Under the pieces are notes generated by a model. It searched no databases, was not told where the DNA came from, and saw nothing but the letters and a program-made list of their open reading frames with translations. Below are positions 1-12,121 of a stretch of DNA of 64,000 bases, piece after piece. The stretch spans positions 180,552,386-180,616,385 of the forward strand of contig OY754327.1 in assembly GCA_963573305.1 (NCBI GenBank), in the 5' to 3' direction. The DNA comes from Pyrrhosoma nymphula (taxonomy: Eukaryota > Arthropoda > Insecta > Odonata > Coenagrionidae). Position 1 is the first letter of the stretch, and each line of letters begins with the position of its first letter. The translations under genes were made by a program, and so were the position numbers.

Positions 1-1259
1 AATGGCAAGAAAAAGCAAACTGTGGGAAATGATAAAATAAGTCAATTTTGTTTAGGAAATCATTAATTCACCAACAATATAACAAACATAAAAGTAAACT
101 TAGAGAGCATTAAAAAAATAATATACAGGTGTAGAAACTCAAGAGCTAAATAGAGGTCTGATAAAACGCTCCAGGACTGACTGAATAAAATATTTATTTG
201 TTCCAAAAGGTCACAAAAACACACAGGACATGGGAATTCCATCAAAACACAAAGAAAAAGAGAATATGTATGGGTCAATCCATTTGAAGTGGTCCAAGGA
301 TGGTTGCTTGACCAATTTAAAAAAATTGAAATTTTCATAGTTGTCTTAAGACATTAAAACTATTTTTTTCAAATTTTTATCTCAAGTGGTTTACCTTGGG
401 CGGCCATTTTTATAAGGTTGCGCAAGCCCATTTTTGCATTTGTAAAGGCTTATGTAAAAGTCTAGAACTATAGAAGTATTTATCCTAGAAGGATGAAAAT
501 AAAAGCATTTTGTTTGTGATTTCTCAAGGTAAAGATAAGTCCAGTGGTTTATTTACATGATCGGTAAAACTACAAGCAAAGTTTAAAAAAGTTAAGAGTG
601 AAATTTCACAGTTTGAAATTTTTTTCTAATAGTAGGAGTGGAATATACAGCTTCAATATTTTTTTTATCAGTAGATATCAGTGAGTAGGTTTATCATAAA
701 AAGGATCAAGAGTGATATGCTTACTCTTAAAATGTTATAAATTTTTAAAAATTCACTTATTTCAAATTTTTCTAAGTTTTGTTTTAATAACTCTGATGAG
801 GTTGGAGATAAAAATCGCAAATTTGCAGAACTTAGTCTTTTTGTATATGTACATGACCAGGTCTCACAAAGAGCACAGGACAGGAGCACAGAGCTAAGCA
901 TGGTTTAGGTAAGAAATATCTGGTAAAACTAGAGAGAAAGAGAACTGGCGAGAGATGAGAAGTGGGGGCTAGGCTTCAGCTTAATGATATCTGACAAAAA
1001 ATAAAATATGTATCTAGCAATTATCAAAAATAGCACAATCCCAAATATTCAAGTTTTAATCTGTCTGAAACACCAGAGACTTTTTGATCAATGTAAATAC
1101 TAATGGCTGAAGATTGTCCAGTACCATCTGCCTCAATTCAAAATTGTTTTATTCTTAATAACAGTTTACAGATAAATTTTCGAAGACCTGCAGGAACTGC
1201 AAGGTCTTAAGGTCCACAAAGAACTTTTTTTCATTTATTTATAAGAACTGCAAAATTAT
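1..1259. other. AT-rich non-coding sequence, nothing recognised
   Basis: No exon with protein similarity and no paired terminal repeat was recognised on either strand. The short ORFs look accidental. It could contain or precede the missing last helicase exon, but nothing supports that directly. Confidence 0.4.
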
Positions 1260-3190
1260 TAGGGATGTGCTAGTACTCGAAAATTTGAGTCGAGTCGAGT
1301 AGTTTGTCCCCGACAAATCTCAACTTTTGAATGGTCCGATTTGAAACTTTAGAGGCTGTGACGTCAAAATGTCGTCACTTTCAAGACTCGGAAATTCCGA
1401 GAACATATAGAATAGCCCCCCTGGGCCTCCGATTCAGCCGACTTCTTCGTCCTTCCACTCTCCCCCCACCCCTTCCGACACCAGATACTTTTTTCGGCTT
1501 TGCTTCGGGAGGACGGTGGTAAATCATTCCGTGATGAGCACAGGCTGACAGTGTCTTCCCCCTCTCAGCTCATACTTCCACTTGGGTGAATCTTTAACAT
1601 CACCCGGTATCATCCGGGGGTCGCATACTGCTGCTCCAAGGCTCGCTGACTCAAAAAGCATTGACAGCTAATTCCCCCACGTGCCCCTCTCACACCTCCC
1701 TAGGCCGCCCTCTTGCTTAGGATGAGAAAACATCACCGCTAATTTTTGGACAGAAATTATGAGCACGGGACACATCCTGCAAGAATGATATGGGATTCAT
1801 GCGAGAAGATCGCTCCTTTGTCTTATGTAAACAATGAATGTTGCCATTATCAATTTGCAATGTTCATTGTTTACTTGCGCCATTATTTTTACGGATGATT
1901 CCGAAGTACGGCAAAAGCCGAAAGCCAACACTGGGTAGATACGGCCAGTGCTCGAACGAATCGAGGGAAGTCGTTATTTCGGTTATTCAAATTGTAACCT
2001 TACCCCGGTGGTAGCAGTGAGGTAGATTTTGCACTTCCTCATGATTTTTCCACAATCTGAAGTTATGTTGCGCAGTGCCAGAGAGAGCTTTGAAATGCAT
2101 AGTCACATCACTAGGACAAGTAAGGTACCTAGAGCATCGGAGCATGTGAAGAGAGAATCAGAACTCTGATCTCAAATTAGGTACATTTTCTTTTCAAGGT
2201 GATACATTGCCGCAAAGTAATTTCTATTTGAATAACTTCGTCGCTCGTAGCAGAAGGTGCCTGTCAATTATGCAACCTTGATGAAATAAACAAAAAACCG
2301 TACTCGTTATGGCAATACGGGAGAAATAACCACTTGCTTCAACCATCCAACTTTGTATGTTACAACCATGAGACCAACCATTGGTAAAAAATCACTCGCT
2401 ACAGCCAGACTCTAGCTATATACAACACTCGTAATGATGGACTTTACTAGGTATTGATAGTCAGCTTGTTGTCTAACTTGAATTGCTACGACTACTCTGG
2501 GTACTTCCTAGGAATTTTGGAAACACAAGTTTTCAACCCAATGCAGTCATTAAATAAAACTGTCAACAAATTGCAAGAGGTTAGTTCATTTTAATTGTCC
2601 TATTGGAACTGTTCAAGACACATTTAATTCATCTTTTAATTCTAAAAACGATTACGATAAACATTCCTTATCACTAGGGATAGGAAAATTTCGCAATCGC
2701 GAATTTTGCGAATTTAGACAAAAATGTCCTAGGAGTGGTAATTAGTTACAACATACTCCATACTGACTGGGGAATTGACTTTTGAACTCGCGAAATGTCG
2801 CGAATTGTGCCCCAAAACACGAATTTTCATTGTTTTGTGAGAAAATGGTTGGAAGTACATTTCAAACGCAAGAAAAACATTAAAATTGCAAGCAAATGTT
2901 CTCAATTCAATTTAAACGAACTCGCGTGCAAATATTGCTGAGGTATGCGGAAGTTTGCAGTTCATCGTAGCATAACCGGTGTTACGATAACATTCACGGG
3001 AGGATGACATCGGGTGCTTTCGATTTACGGCGATAACCGGCAATACGCAGCTCGTCACGCCGCGGTGCTTTCTATTTACAATTAGTGGAATAACCACCTA
3101 TCGGCATCTATGATCGATGGCTCTCCGCTCCGAGGTGAGTCGAACAAAGGAAAAGCAATATGCGCATTTATTCTAAGTAATCTGCTACAG

Positions 3191-3368
3191 CAGGGTTTCT
3201 CAAACTTTTCCTGCGATGGAACACTTCGTAAATCCTGAAAATTTAACGGAACACCTTGTGGACTTCGCATATATTAAACCATTGCTTTTAGGTAGCAGCA
3301 TATAAAGCCATTATAGGTTACTCTGAACACCCATTAGCCTTCCGCGGAACATAGTTTGGGAATCCCTG
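3191..3368. mobile_element. 178-bp hAT MITE
   Basis: Starts CAGGGTTTCTCAAACTT and ends AGTTTGGGAATCCCTG, forming an imperfect TIR of about 17 bp. It is flanked by an exact 8-bp duplication TGCTACAG at 3183-3190 and 3369-3376. Size and termini fit a non-autonomous hAT (Charlie-like) MITE. It has no coding capacity. Confidence 0.85.
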
Positions 3369-3376
3369 TGCTACAG

Positions 3377-3700
3377 ATTTGAAGACGAGACGGACTGCGC
3401 ATGTGTGAATAGCCGCTTTGAGTTGTTTCATTTCAATGGGATCGTTCACCAAGAGATTTAAATGCTAATTATAGTTTGAAAACTAAAGAGACACATATTT
3501 TCCGATTTTTTAAATTTTTTTTCTGATTTGTTCATTAGACTATACTATGGATTTGAAGATGAGACGGACTGCGCATGCGTGAATAGCCGCTTTGAGTTGT
3601 TTCATTTCAATGGGCTTGTTCGCCAAGAGTTTTTTAAATGCCAATTCTGATAGAGTTTAAACTAGACGACTATAGAGAACTAAAGAGACGTATTTTTCTG
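3377..3700. repeat. Imperfect direct repeat, period 174 bp
   Basis: A block beginning ATTTGAAGACGAGACGGACT at 3377 recurs at 3551 with few changes over about 140 bp, including the TTTGAGTTGTTTCATTTCAA segment. It is a local duplication within the hAT element 2675-4814. The MITE at 3191-3368 abuts the first copy. Confidence 0.75.
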
Positions 3701-4294
3701 TTTTTTGATCCGTCGCCTGCTTTTCGAATTATCGGCGGCAAAAAATCGGGGTTCTTAACCCTTTCACGTAAAAGAACCAACATGTAAAGTTTGGAAGTCA
3801 CTCGCTGCTCCGTCCAATCACGATGGGCACTATGCAGCATTCCCCTTCCCTCGCTTTCCAGCGAGCGAATTACAAACTGAACCGGATCTCTGATGACGTC
3901 ACGAACCTTTTGAGTGGGCGGAAAGTTTCGTGAATTTTTGTTTTTGATTTAAGAGGTAGTGGCTGAATATAGAAGAATTTTGTCTCCCCCGAAAATCTAT
4001 TTCCAATCCATCTACCGAATTCGTGAATTAAATTGCCATTTCGCATCATAGTGAACGACCTTATTGCAATGGTTGCGTAGCTGGCTTTAAAGCACCAATC
4101 AAGGCCAACTACGACATCAATATAATTGTCGATATATTTATTTATTGTGTGGCACCAAGATTGATTTTATTGTTTGAATCTCTAGTTCTTGGCCATTTCC
4201 GTTAAATGACTGTTTGTTTTCCAGTGACAATTGTTAAGTATCCTAGTTTTATTCCTGGTTTCTGTGCTTGCAAGTGATTTGACGAGTTATTGAG

Positions 4295-4615
4295 ATGCCG
4301 AATGCAAAATTAAGCGCAAGAGACCGAGCTTTCCAGTATCAAAAAGATGGATTTTATTGTATCGATAAATGTACGGTCATGTACATATTCTACAATTGTC
4401 AGGTTGCTTGGGAAAGACTCAATTGGAAAAATTTAAAATCTTCGAAGAATGTAACTGCAGCAAACTTTCACAAGGATGGAAATTCTCTAACGTTACATGT
4501 CAGTACACGAAATGTATTAAACTTTATTTTTAAATTTAGTGCCACTTTTCCAAGTTCCGCCACGGAGATGATTGTCTTCAGTCATAACATGGCTAGAAGG
4601 GGAAGTGTCGCATAA
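4295..4615 (+). pseudogene. Degraded hAT/CGGBP1-like zinc-finger N-terminus
   Basis: An ORF of 106 codons opens MPNAKLSARDRAFQYQ and continues FYCIDKCTVMY...CQVAWERLNW. This resembles the N-terminal zinc-finger segment of CGGBP1-like hAT-derived proteins (xxFCKFC..xVDWxR). The second Cys pair is altered and similarity fades after about 70 residues. Its place near the right end of the hAT element 2675-4814 suggests it is the remaining 5' end of that element's transposase. Assignment rests on recalled similarity only. Confidence 0.4.
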
Positions 4616-6304
4616 TAACCCAGATCATATTGGGTTAAACTATAGCATAAGTGACCCTTTTCTAGTCTTAGAAATAATCAGTATTTTATGTGTATATATA
4701 TATAAATTTGTGGTCACTGTGAAAACACCGAAATGTCTTGTTGAAAGTACCGAATTCCTAATTTCAAAGTACCGCTTTTCTCCCTCTCAAACCACCGAAA
4801 AATTCCTATCCCTACTTATCACCTTTTCCCTCCTAAATCTGATATGTTCAGGAGAGAAAATGCACTAGGGGATTGGGAAAACGAGAATATGTTGGTGCAT
4901 GCATTATTATATTGCCTCATTGGGAAATTGCCATAGCTAGGGACCGGAAAAAATAGCATCTATTTTTTTCAAAATTAGAGTATATTTTTTATGAAATTAG
5001 CATCTATTTTCCTGAAATTAGTATATATTTTAAATCATCGAATAACCTTGAATTGAACGATCAATTCTTAAGCAATTGTTAACAGAATATACAAATATAT
5101 CATTATGTACTTCAATCAATAAGTTCGTTTAAACTCATGCAACCCCTTTTATGAAAAATTAATCTGATACTTTTAACAATTTTTTTCCAACATAAAAGAA
5201 ATGAAGAGTTTAAAAAATTGTCACTAAGTTTTTAGCTAATTCATTTTAGAAAAAAATTATTTAAAAAAAAGTCACCTAGTTTGCAGCTGATTTATTTTAG
5301 AACTGAATATGACTTCATGCTAAGACTCACCGATCATGTCAAGGATTGTTTCCACGTTCAAGTACATAGAAAGCAAGCCAGTCTTAGGAAAGGGGAACTT
5401 GTGCAAGTAAAAAGAAGGGAGACTCGATACAAATCGATTGGATTTTTGCTGCTTAATTTTTAAATGGTATGTATAATTTACTGTTTTGCTTATAATTGAA
5501 AATGCTGTCAAGAGATCCAATCTGCACAATCTAGAAAATCCCACTGTTTCAATTTCCTATGAATTACCAGAGTTGAGAAGTTTACACATTACTTTTTATA
5601 CGCTACATAGCATTTAATTTCTTGTTATTTTTCTTTTTTCCTTTCTTTTTCTCATTTAAGAGTTGTACATGCAGTGCGACTTTTGATATATTTTCTAAGT
5701 AATGTGTCCTTGTAAATGTGTGTGTGATTATTTATGAAAACTATATAAATAATTCATTATGTAAATAATTGTTTTATTTACTGATGTGATATAATAAACT
5801 ATAACATAAAGTACCGATAAATTAATGTTATAATAATGCAAAATTCAAATTATGATATAATTACTATGTTAACACTGATTTCAGAAGGAAGACTACATCT
5901 AAAAATGTAAGTTTTGTTCAAAAACGCTTGAAATAAACGTGTAATAGATTTCTGTTCAATATGAATGTTGAGAACTCCAGTGTTACTTATTATTTTATTA
6001 TTTATAGCATATTCCACGTATTTGTTTCGCCCCTGGGAGTTAGGCAACATGTTTTTAGAATTTTCCTGTAATCCATTTGCTCATGGTAAAAATTGCAGAA
6101 AATACTTCAGTAAGGTAATTTTTTAGAGTAAGGAAGCTTATTGCCATTGTTTTTTGGAGCCTTTTTATATGCCCTCAATATAGTGAGCAGGAAAATTATT
6201 TTATTTCCATAAAAAGTCCTAACTCAATTCTCTCTGAGTGTATATATGAAGAATAGATACTTATCGAGGGACGTGTGTGCCTGGGCTCGACATTCCAAGC
6301 TGTG

Positions 6305-6415
6305 GCAGTATGTACCACCAGTGGTACACGATGGCCTTGAAGCCGATCTGCCGTGATCCACCAGTGGGTCACGACGCCTGTGAGGAGAGACGGTCGTGAC
6401 CCACCAGTGGTGCAA
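6305..6415. repeat. Cluster of CCACCAGTGG near-palindromes
   Basis: Three copies of a CCACCAGTGG-type word occur within 110 bp. Two are extended to CCACCAGTGGGTCACGAC and GTCGTGACCCACCAGTGG in inverted orientation about 30 bp apart. This gives a potential hairpin in otherwise unannotated hAT sequence. Function unknown. Confidence 0.6.
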
Positions 6416-6599
6416 GCTATCGCAAACGTGTTAAAGACGGGCCTTCATCACACTTTCACAAGTTATGAAGATAGGAAAGATTGTTTCACAACAATGAAGA
6501 TAGGAAATGTCACCAGCCTGCACTTCTGTTTACTGACAAAGGTGAAACAAAATGCGCAACAACGTTCCTCTGCTCATTGTACGGTATAATCAATTCACA

Positions 6600-8323
6600 T
6601 ACAGTAGAACCTCACTTATGAAACTTTTAGCGGACCAGCAAAAAAAGTTTCATAAGTGAGGAAGTTTCACAACAGATGTTTCATTGAAAGGGTACAAGAA
6701 ACCCTCTTCAACTGTCTAATTTGGTCTGCTTTGTTTCATGGTTTCAATTACATGTTCGCATAAAGGCAAATGAAACCTAATAATTTATCGTACTTACAAA
6801 TAACTCTACAAATGTAAGCATGTTCATGTTACCAAGAAAGAAACAATGTGCATTTGCATTCCTGAAGTTTGGTAAGATATATTACCAAAGTTAAATTTCA
6901 TGGTCTAATAGTTAGAATTCTTGGCACTTGACCAGTAGGGCTTACAATTAGTTTCAATTAATGCTTGGCACATTTTGTATTGATGTTTATTGCCAGTTCA
7001 TGTTCTACAACCAAGCACCAACTAATGAAGGAGTATTGCTTACTAAAACATCTGGTATGATTAATAGGTAATATTATCCTTTACCAACCAGTTTTCTTCT
7101 AAAATAGAATATCACTAGACATGAACAGAGATCTAACTGAAAACAGTTTTGAGATTCTATTAAATATCAGAAAGCAATTGGTATTAGAAGTTATATACAT
7201 ATTGTATTCATTCAGCCATTTTGAAATTATAAATAATAAATTTACCATTTATTATTTCGTCATCTAAAGAGTACAAACCTCCAAAAAATTATTTTAAATT
7301 GTGGATTTTTGACTTTTCGAAAAAGTGACCTCCGGTTCCCGTACCGTAATTTTTTAATGGTGCGTCCCATCTGGAATCTGACAAAAAAATTCAGAGCAGA
7401 TAATTGAATTTTCTACAAGATGCCACCCTTTCTATGCCTCAATAGTTTCCTCACCAGAGGGCCTCAAACTCGAAATTTAGCGAAGGATTTCCCATTTTTC
7501 GTGGTTTTTCGACTCTAGCTCCTAAACAAAGAGTTCGATCTCAATTTTGACAGGCAGAGATTTTCAGCCCTTCGTGAGGTCAACAAATTCCCGCTTTCCG
7601 TTTTTTTCTAACCCTCATAGTTCTCTGGCAAAATGGCACCAAAGTTGGCTTTTCGTAAGATTCTCAAATGTTTCATTCTGTCACGTCTCCACTAATGGAG
7701 ATATGACATTAAAAGTTGACATGCGTATGCACTATGACATGCACTTCAGAAATAAGTAGCGAAAACCCAGACTTTTTATCTTAAATCAACCGAAAAAAAT
7801 TTAAAATGGCGGATTTTTCGTCCAGCGCCGGCGCAAGCCTGTGGTTTTCCGTCCCGAAAACAAGGATTTTTTTTTTCAAAAAACCATCGAAATAAAATAA
7901 AAAATGGCCGATTCTTCATCCAGTGGTCACGCAGGGCTCTGGTTTTCCATCCGTTTCTTCTGAACAGTCGGTTCTTTCTCCATTCTGACGAATTCTTTTT
8001 GCTACCATTAAAAATGCCTAAAGATTGATACCTTTTGCATTTTCCTTGCACTCACGATAAACTCACAACAATCCCTCAAAAGTCGGAATTTATGAAGCTC
8101 CATAGGTGAGTTAACTCACTGATAAGTCGTATAAGTGAGGAATTTCCTACCATGGGACCGGAAAAAAACTGTTTATAACGGAGTTTGTCGTATAAATGAA
8201 AAGTTTCATAAGGGAGGTTGGAAATACATGGGGTCTTATGGGACTATTTACCGGACCAAAAAAACCGCTGTATAAATGAGGTTGTTGTATATAAGAGGGT
8301 CGTATATCCGAGGTTCTAATGTA
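6600..8323. mobile_element. Tigger/pogo-like element, non-autonomous
   Basis: Left terminus TACAGTAGAACCTC and right terminus GAGGTTCTAATGTA are inverted, with TA at both ends as expected for Tc1/mariner-superfamily insertion. The terminal regions carry repeated TTATGAAAC/GTATAAATGAG words (TTTCATAAGTGAG, TATAAATGAGG). No transposase frame was recognised. The hAT element at 8327 inserted 3 bp beyond its right end. Confidence 0.75.
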
Positions 8324-8326
8324 CGC

Positions 8327-10297
8327 CAGGGCTGCAAGCGGTCCTACCGGTTGGTTTTAATGAAAAAATGACTTATTTTTGCCCAAATAATGACCAAAAA
8401 TGACCAAAAATTGACCAAATACAACCAAAACCTTACTGAAACTGGCCAAACATACTTGAGTATATGTTTCCTAGAGTCCTGCATTCTCCGCTAACTCGCA
8501 AACTGGCGGCCAACTGGCCGACTAATGCCTGTTGCTCACGGTAAAATTTTCCATAAAACAGTTTTATAAAAATTTTTATTGAAAGTTTTATGAATCGTAC
8601 GTAAAACGTACTTGCTTGCTCAGGGTAAAACTTCATAAAACCGCAATCTCCTGCCATCTATGAGACGCTTTGCGAACACGTGAAGTGATAAATGCACTCT
8701 TTTCGTTGACTATTAGGTTAAAAACTATATGTATTGTTTATTTACTTACTTTCTGATCACACTCAACGGTGCTACGGCTCTAATTCATTCTTCTAACATG
8801 AAGGATACTGCCTCAACGTTCCATGAACTTCCTGCCATGTTGTTTACGTTTTCCTTGTTTGGCTTCCCATGGATACGAGATTATTGGTAAAGGTGAGCTT
8901 TAGTCTCGCACTTTCAAAATTTGTTTTTGAAAAACGTAGGAAACTGACGAAATTGAATGTGATACCTGGGAGTAGAGGAAGAATGCGGATTTATAAAAAT
9001 GTAATAATCATACCGGTGTGACTAGTAGTTTTTGGGATATAGACGTTTGACAATGACCAACTTTTCGATTTTTTCGACGCCATATTTGGAGGTTTTCACG
9101 AACAACCGGTAGAGGGATAACACTAATTTCACCTCTATAATATACCTTTACCACACCCCCCCAACAAGCTTACGGGCCTATCATGCATATGCTAGAGAAC
9201 CAACTGCTCGATCGCTGCGCCACGTACAGTGGATAAGAGGAAACTACATTTTTTCACAAGATGGCGGAGAGGAAAAAACGCACTTCTCAGGTTTGAAAGT
9301 TTCCCATTTCTAAAGTAGTTGATGCATTGTTGTGCTGAAAGTGTTAAACAAATTTGCAAAGTTTGCTTAATAAGTGATGTGAATTTGGTTCCGATATCTC
9401 TGTTTAAAGTGGGTGAAAATTGCGGAAACAAGTGCGAGATGAAAGCTCACCTTCGCAATGAGCGGAACATCTCATTGGTTGTTGCATAAACGGTTTTATC
9501 GTTGGCAAGCTCATTTTTATAAAATTAGTCGGTTTTATAAAACGTTTTACCGAAAATTTTACCGTGATCAACAGGCATAAGCAATGGAAGTCTGTAAATT
9601 GCACGATTCGAACACATATCTTGTATTCGCGTGTCTGCAATTCGCGAATTGCAAGGGATTTTTAGGGTCCAGTCGGCCGCCAGTTGGGGAGTTGGCAGAG
9701 AATGCAGGGTTCTGATGTTTCCTGGTACCTGGTTTCCTGGTTCCTCGTGCCTTTGAAGAGGGAAAGTAATTGAACGACGTATTAAAAAATGTGTCAAATA
9801 AAACTTTATTCACATGAAAGTAATGTAAAACAAAAAACTCTTACTTTCCAAAAAAAAATAACTTGCACATACTTCCTAACTAGAAACGTACGGTAACAAA
9901 ATAGTAAAATAAAATATTTACTTCGTTGAGTGATAAATATAATGTCATTACATCAGACATGTTTTCCAGACTAGAAGAACAAAGTCAAGAACACAGAGTC
10001 AAAAATAGCGACAAGTCACCCATCATACAATGTTATTATTGCACCATCCAACAAAGGTGACTTTGATTTTGACCTTGACACTAACCCAAAAAAAAACAGC
10101 AAAGATTCCTTTGCTCGCGCACATCAGACGACCCCGATTTTTTAAGCGGATAAAAGTGACAAAAAACCTCGACCTATATGCAAGTAAATACGGTATAATA
10201 ATGACTTTTAGTGACTTTTTAGCATAATAATGACTTTTAATGACCAAGATCAGAAATAATTACCTATCATGGTAATAATGACGGACTTGCAGCCCTG
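8327..10297. mobile_element. Nested hAT-type element with internal long inverted repeats
   Basis: Termini CAGGGCTGCAAG and CTTGCAGCCCTG are perfect 12-bp inverted repeats. Flanking octamers ATGTACGC (8319-8326) and CTGTACGC (10298-10305) match at 7 of 8 positions. Inside, two further inverted blocks occur: GCATTCTCCGCTAACTC..CTGGCGGCCAACTGG near 8480-8520 against 9665-9712, and GCCTGTTGCTCACGGTAAAA at 8527 against 9560-9580. This suggests a foldback element or a second insertion. No transposase was recognised. Confidence 0.78.
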
Positions 10298-10328
10298 CTG
10301 TACGCGTATATTACTACGCGTATATTAC

Positions 10329-11956
10329 TACTAAGTCCTCGACTTACGCGATTAATTCGTCCCAAAAATTTCCGCGTAAGTTGAAATCCACGTAAGTCGA
10401 AACACAACAACTTACCTATTCATTTTTGAACCATTAGCAGTGCCGCTTTTGCTGCGATTGGTGGCAATCGGCGACGGTAACAGAAAACGCCATCTTTCGA
10501 GAGGCCGTTCAGTTATCATAATACGACAATTCCGAGAGAAACACAACCAATCTTAATTTCACTGGAAATTTAAGTCTAAAATAAGTATAATTTCACAAAA
10601 CATGAATAAATTGAAAATTTGTTAAATTATCATACTCATATGAATGCCAGTTCATAATTAGAAAAGTTCTTAATAAATACCTACGTATTTAGCTGAAACG
10701 ATTTTAATGATTTTATGAGACAACTATCTCAAACTTGATAAATAACGATCCCAATGATCAAGTCACAACGTAAATACAAGGTCGTCTGTTTGCTGCATGA
10801 ACGCGTTCTTTTATTTACTGTGATGTAGAACATGCGTCATCTATGGAGTAGACTACGCATTGACTTACGCGGGAAGGTCAACGTACACCGAAAAAAGACG
10901 TTGATGCCATGTAAAGGCTGAATTACTCTAGCGTTCACCGGAGCGGTTAGCGGGAGTGGGTGTCGGTTCGTCCAATCACATTGTGCGAGGCAGTTGTCAG
11001 TGCCGCTCCCCAGTACTGCCTTGTACTCCTGTCGGATAACGTTCTGATAGAAGGCGTGAACGTTTCGAGTCTGTTTGTGAAAGGCAGTTGTCACTCAAAA
11101 TAGACAATGGGGAGGTTATGGCTTAATCGAAGGAATCAACGAAGGAGAAGGCTGAAGTTGGCCGCTTTGCTCATAATAATTGCAGGATATTATGACAGCC
11201 TGCCCGACAGCAGGATCTGGGTGCATCACTGGGTCGCTAGGCGAAAGGAACAAGGCTGTGATCACAATTTATTCAACCATCAAACATTCACTTTTTCAAG
11301 ATAAAACAAACCTTTATCCTATTTCAGCCCCATATTCTGATTCACTCATGAACTATAGAAGCGAGCCAGGGGGTGATTTTCGATAAAACAAAAATGCGCG
11401 CAACGGCAGCAGACGACGTGGTCACATGGTTAAATCCGAGGCCATGATTGGCTGCGGTTGCGATTCTCGGTCGGAAAAATAGACAGTTGGCTATTCTCAC
11501 ACTCGCACCCGCTCACACCAACCGCTGCCTTCCAATTGGTTGAAGAGTTAACCGCTCCGACAAACACTAGTGTGATTCGGCCTTATGGCCAGTGACAGGC
11601 TTACGTTTTCTTCCCATTTCTGTTGCCGCGACAGCTAATAAAAGGTCAAACACATAGATTCTTATGGAGCCGGTCAGGCTTAAAACCAGCGACAGATTTG
11701 AAAGCGCTGCATGTCGGGTTTATGGCACGATACGACAAATAGCCGATGTACGCTTCAAATACCGAGGACTGGCAGACGAGTCACTGCTTATCGCGCCATG
11801 ATAATGCTTGACAATGAGTCGCGAGTCATCACCAGGTGTATCTGTTGCGACAACAGAAACGCGGAGAAAATGCAAGCATGTCACCGACCTAGCTGAACAT
11901 CAGTGTAACTCCGGATCGGTGTAACTCGGATCCGCGTAAGTCGAGGACTTACTGTA
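10329..11956. mobile_element. Tigger-like MITE with GTCCTCGACTTACGCG termini
   Basis: Left TACTAAGTCCTCGACTTACG and right CGTAAGTCGAGGACTTACTG(TA) are inverted, the left lacking two bases of the TACAGT start. TA ends fit Tc1/mariner-type insertion. Internally 10914-10952 and 11546-11585 form another imperfect inverted pair (AAGGCTGAATTACTCTAGCG against AAGGCCGAATCACACTAGTG), so a second MITE is probably nested inside. No coding potential was seen. Confidence 0.75.
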
Positions 11957-12121
11957 CGTTTAAGTTGAAAATAGGCTGATTTGTTGCGTCCATGCAATAA
12001 TAATCATAATTTAAATGGATAAAAATGGGGTACTTCACAAATAAAAACATGAAGAGATACTTTTTTTGCCATTTCCTACAACATTTTTGTATTCATAACC
12101 GCATTGCGCATATATTTTGTA

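Larger units (their letters stand above)
2675..4814. mobile_element. Nested hAT-type element
   Basis: Ends TAGGGATAGGAAAA and TTCCTATCCCTA are inverted, with a perfect 8-bp duplication CTTATCAC at 2667-2674 and 4815-4822. The left subterminal region repeats CGCGAATT/GCGAATTT-type words. It contains a smaller MITE (3191-3368), a 150-bp tandem duplication and a degraded transposase-like N-terminus near its right end. It lies inside the outer element 1260-13934. Confidence 0.85.
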
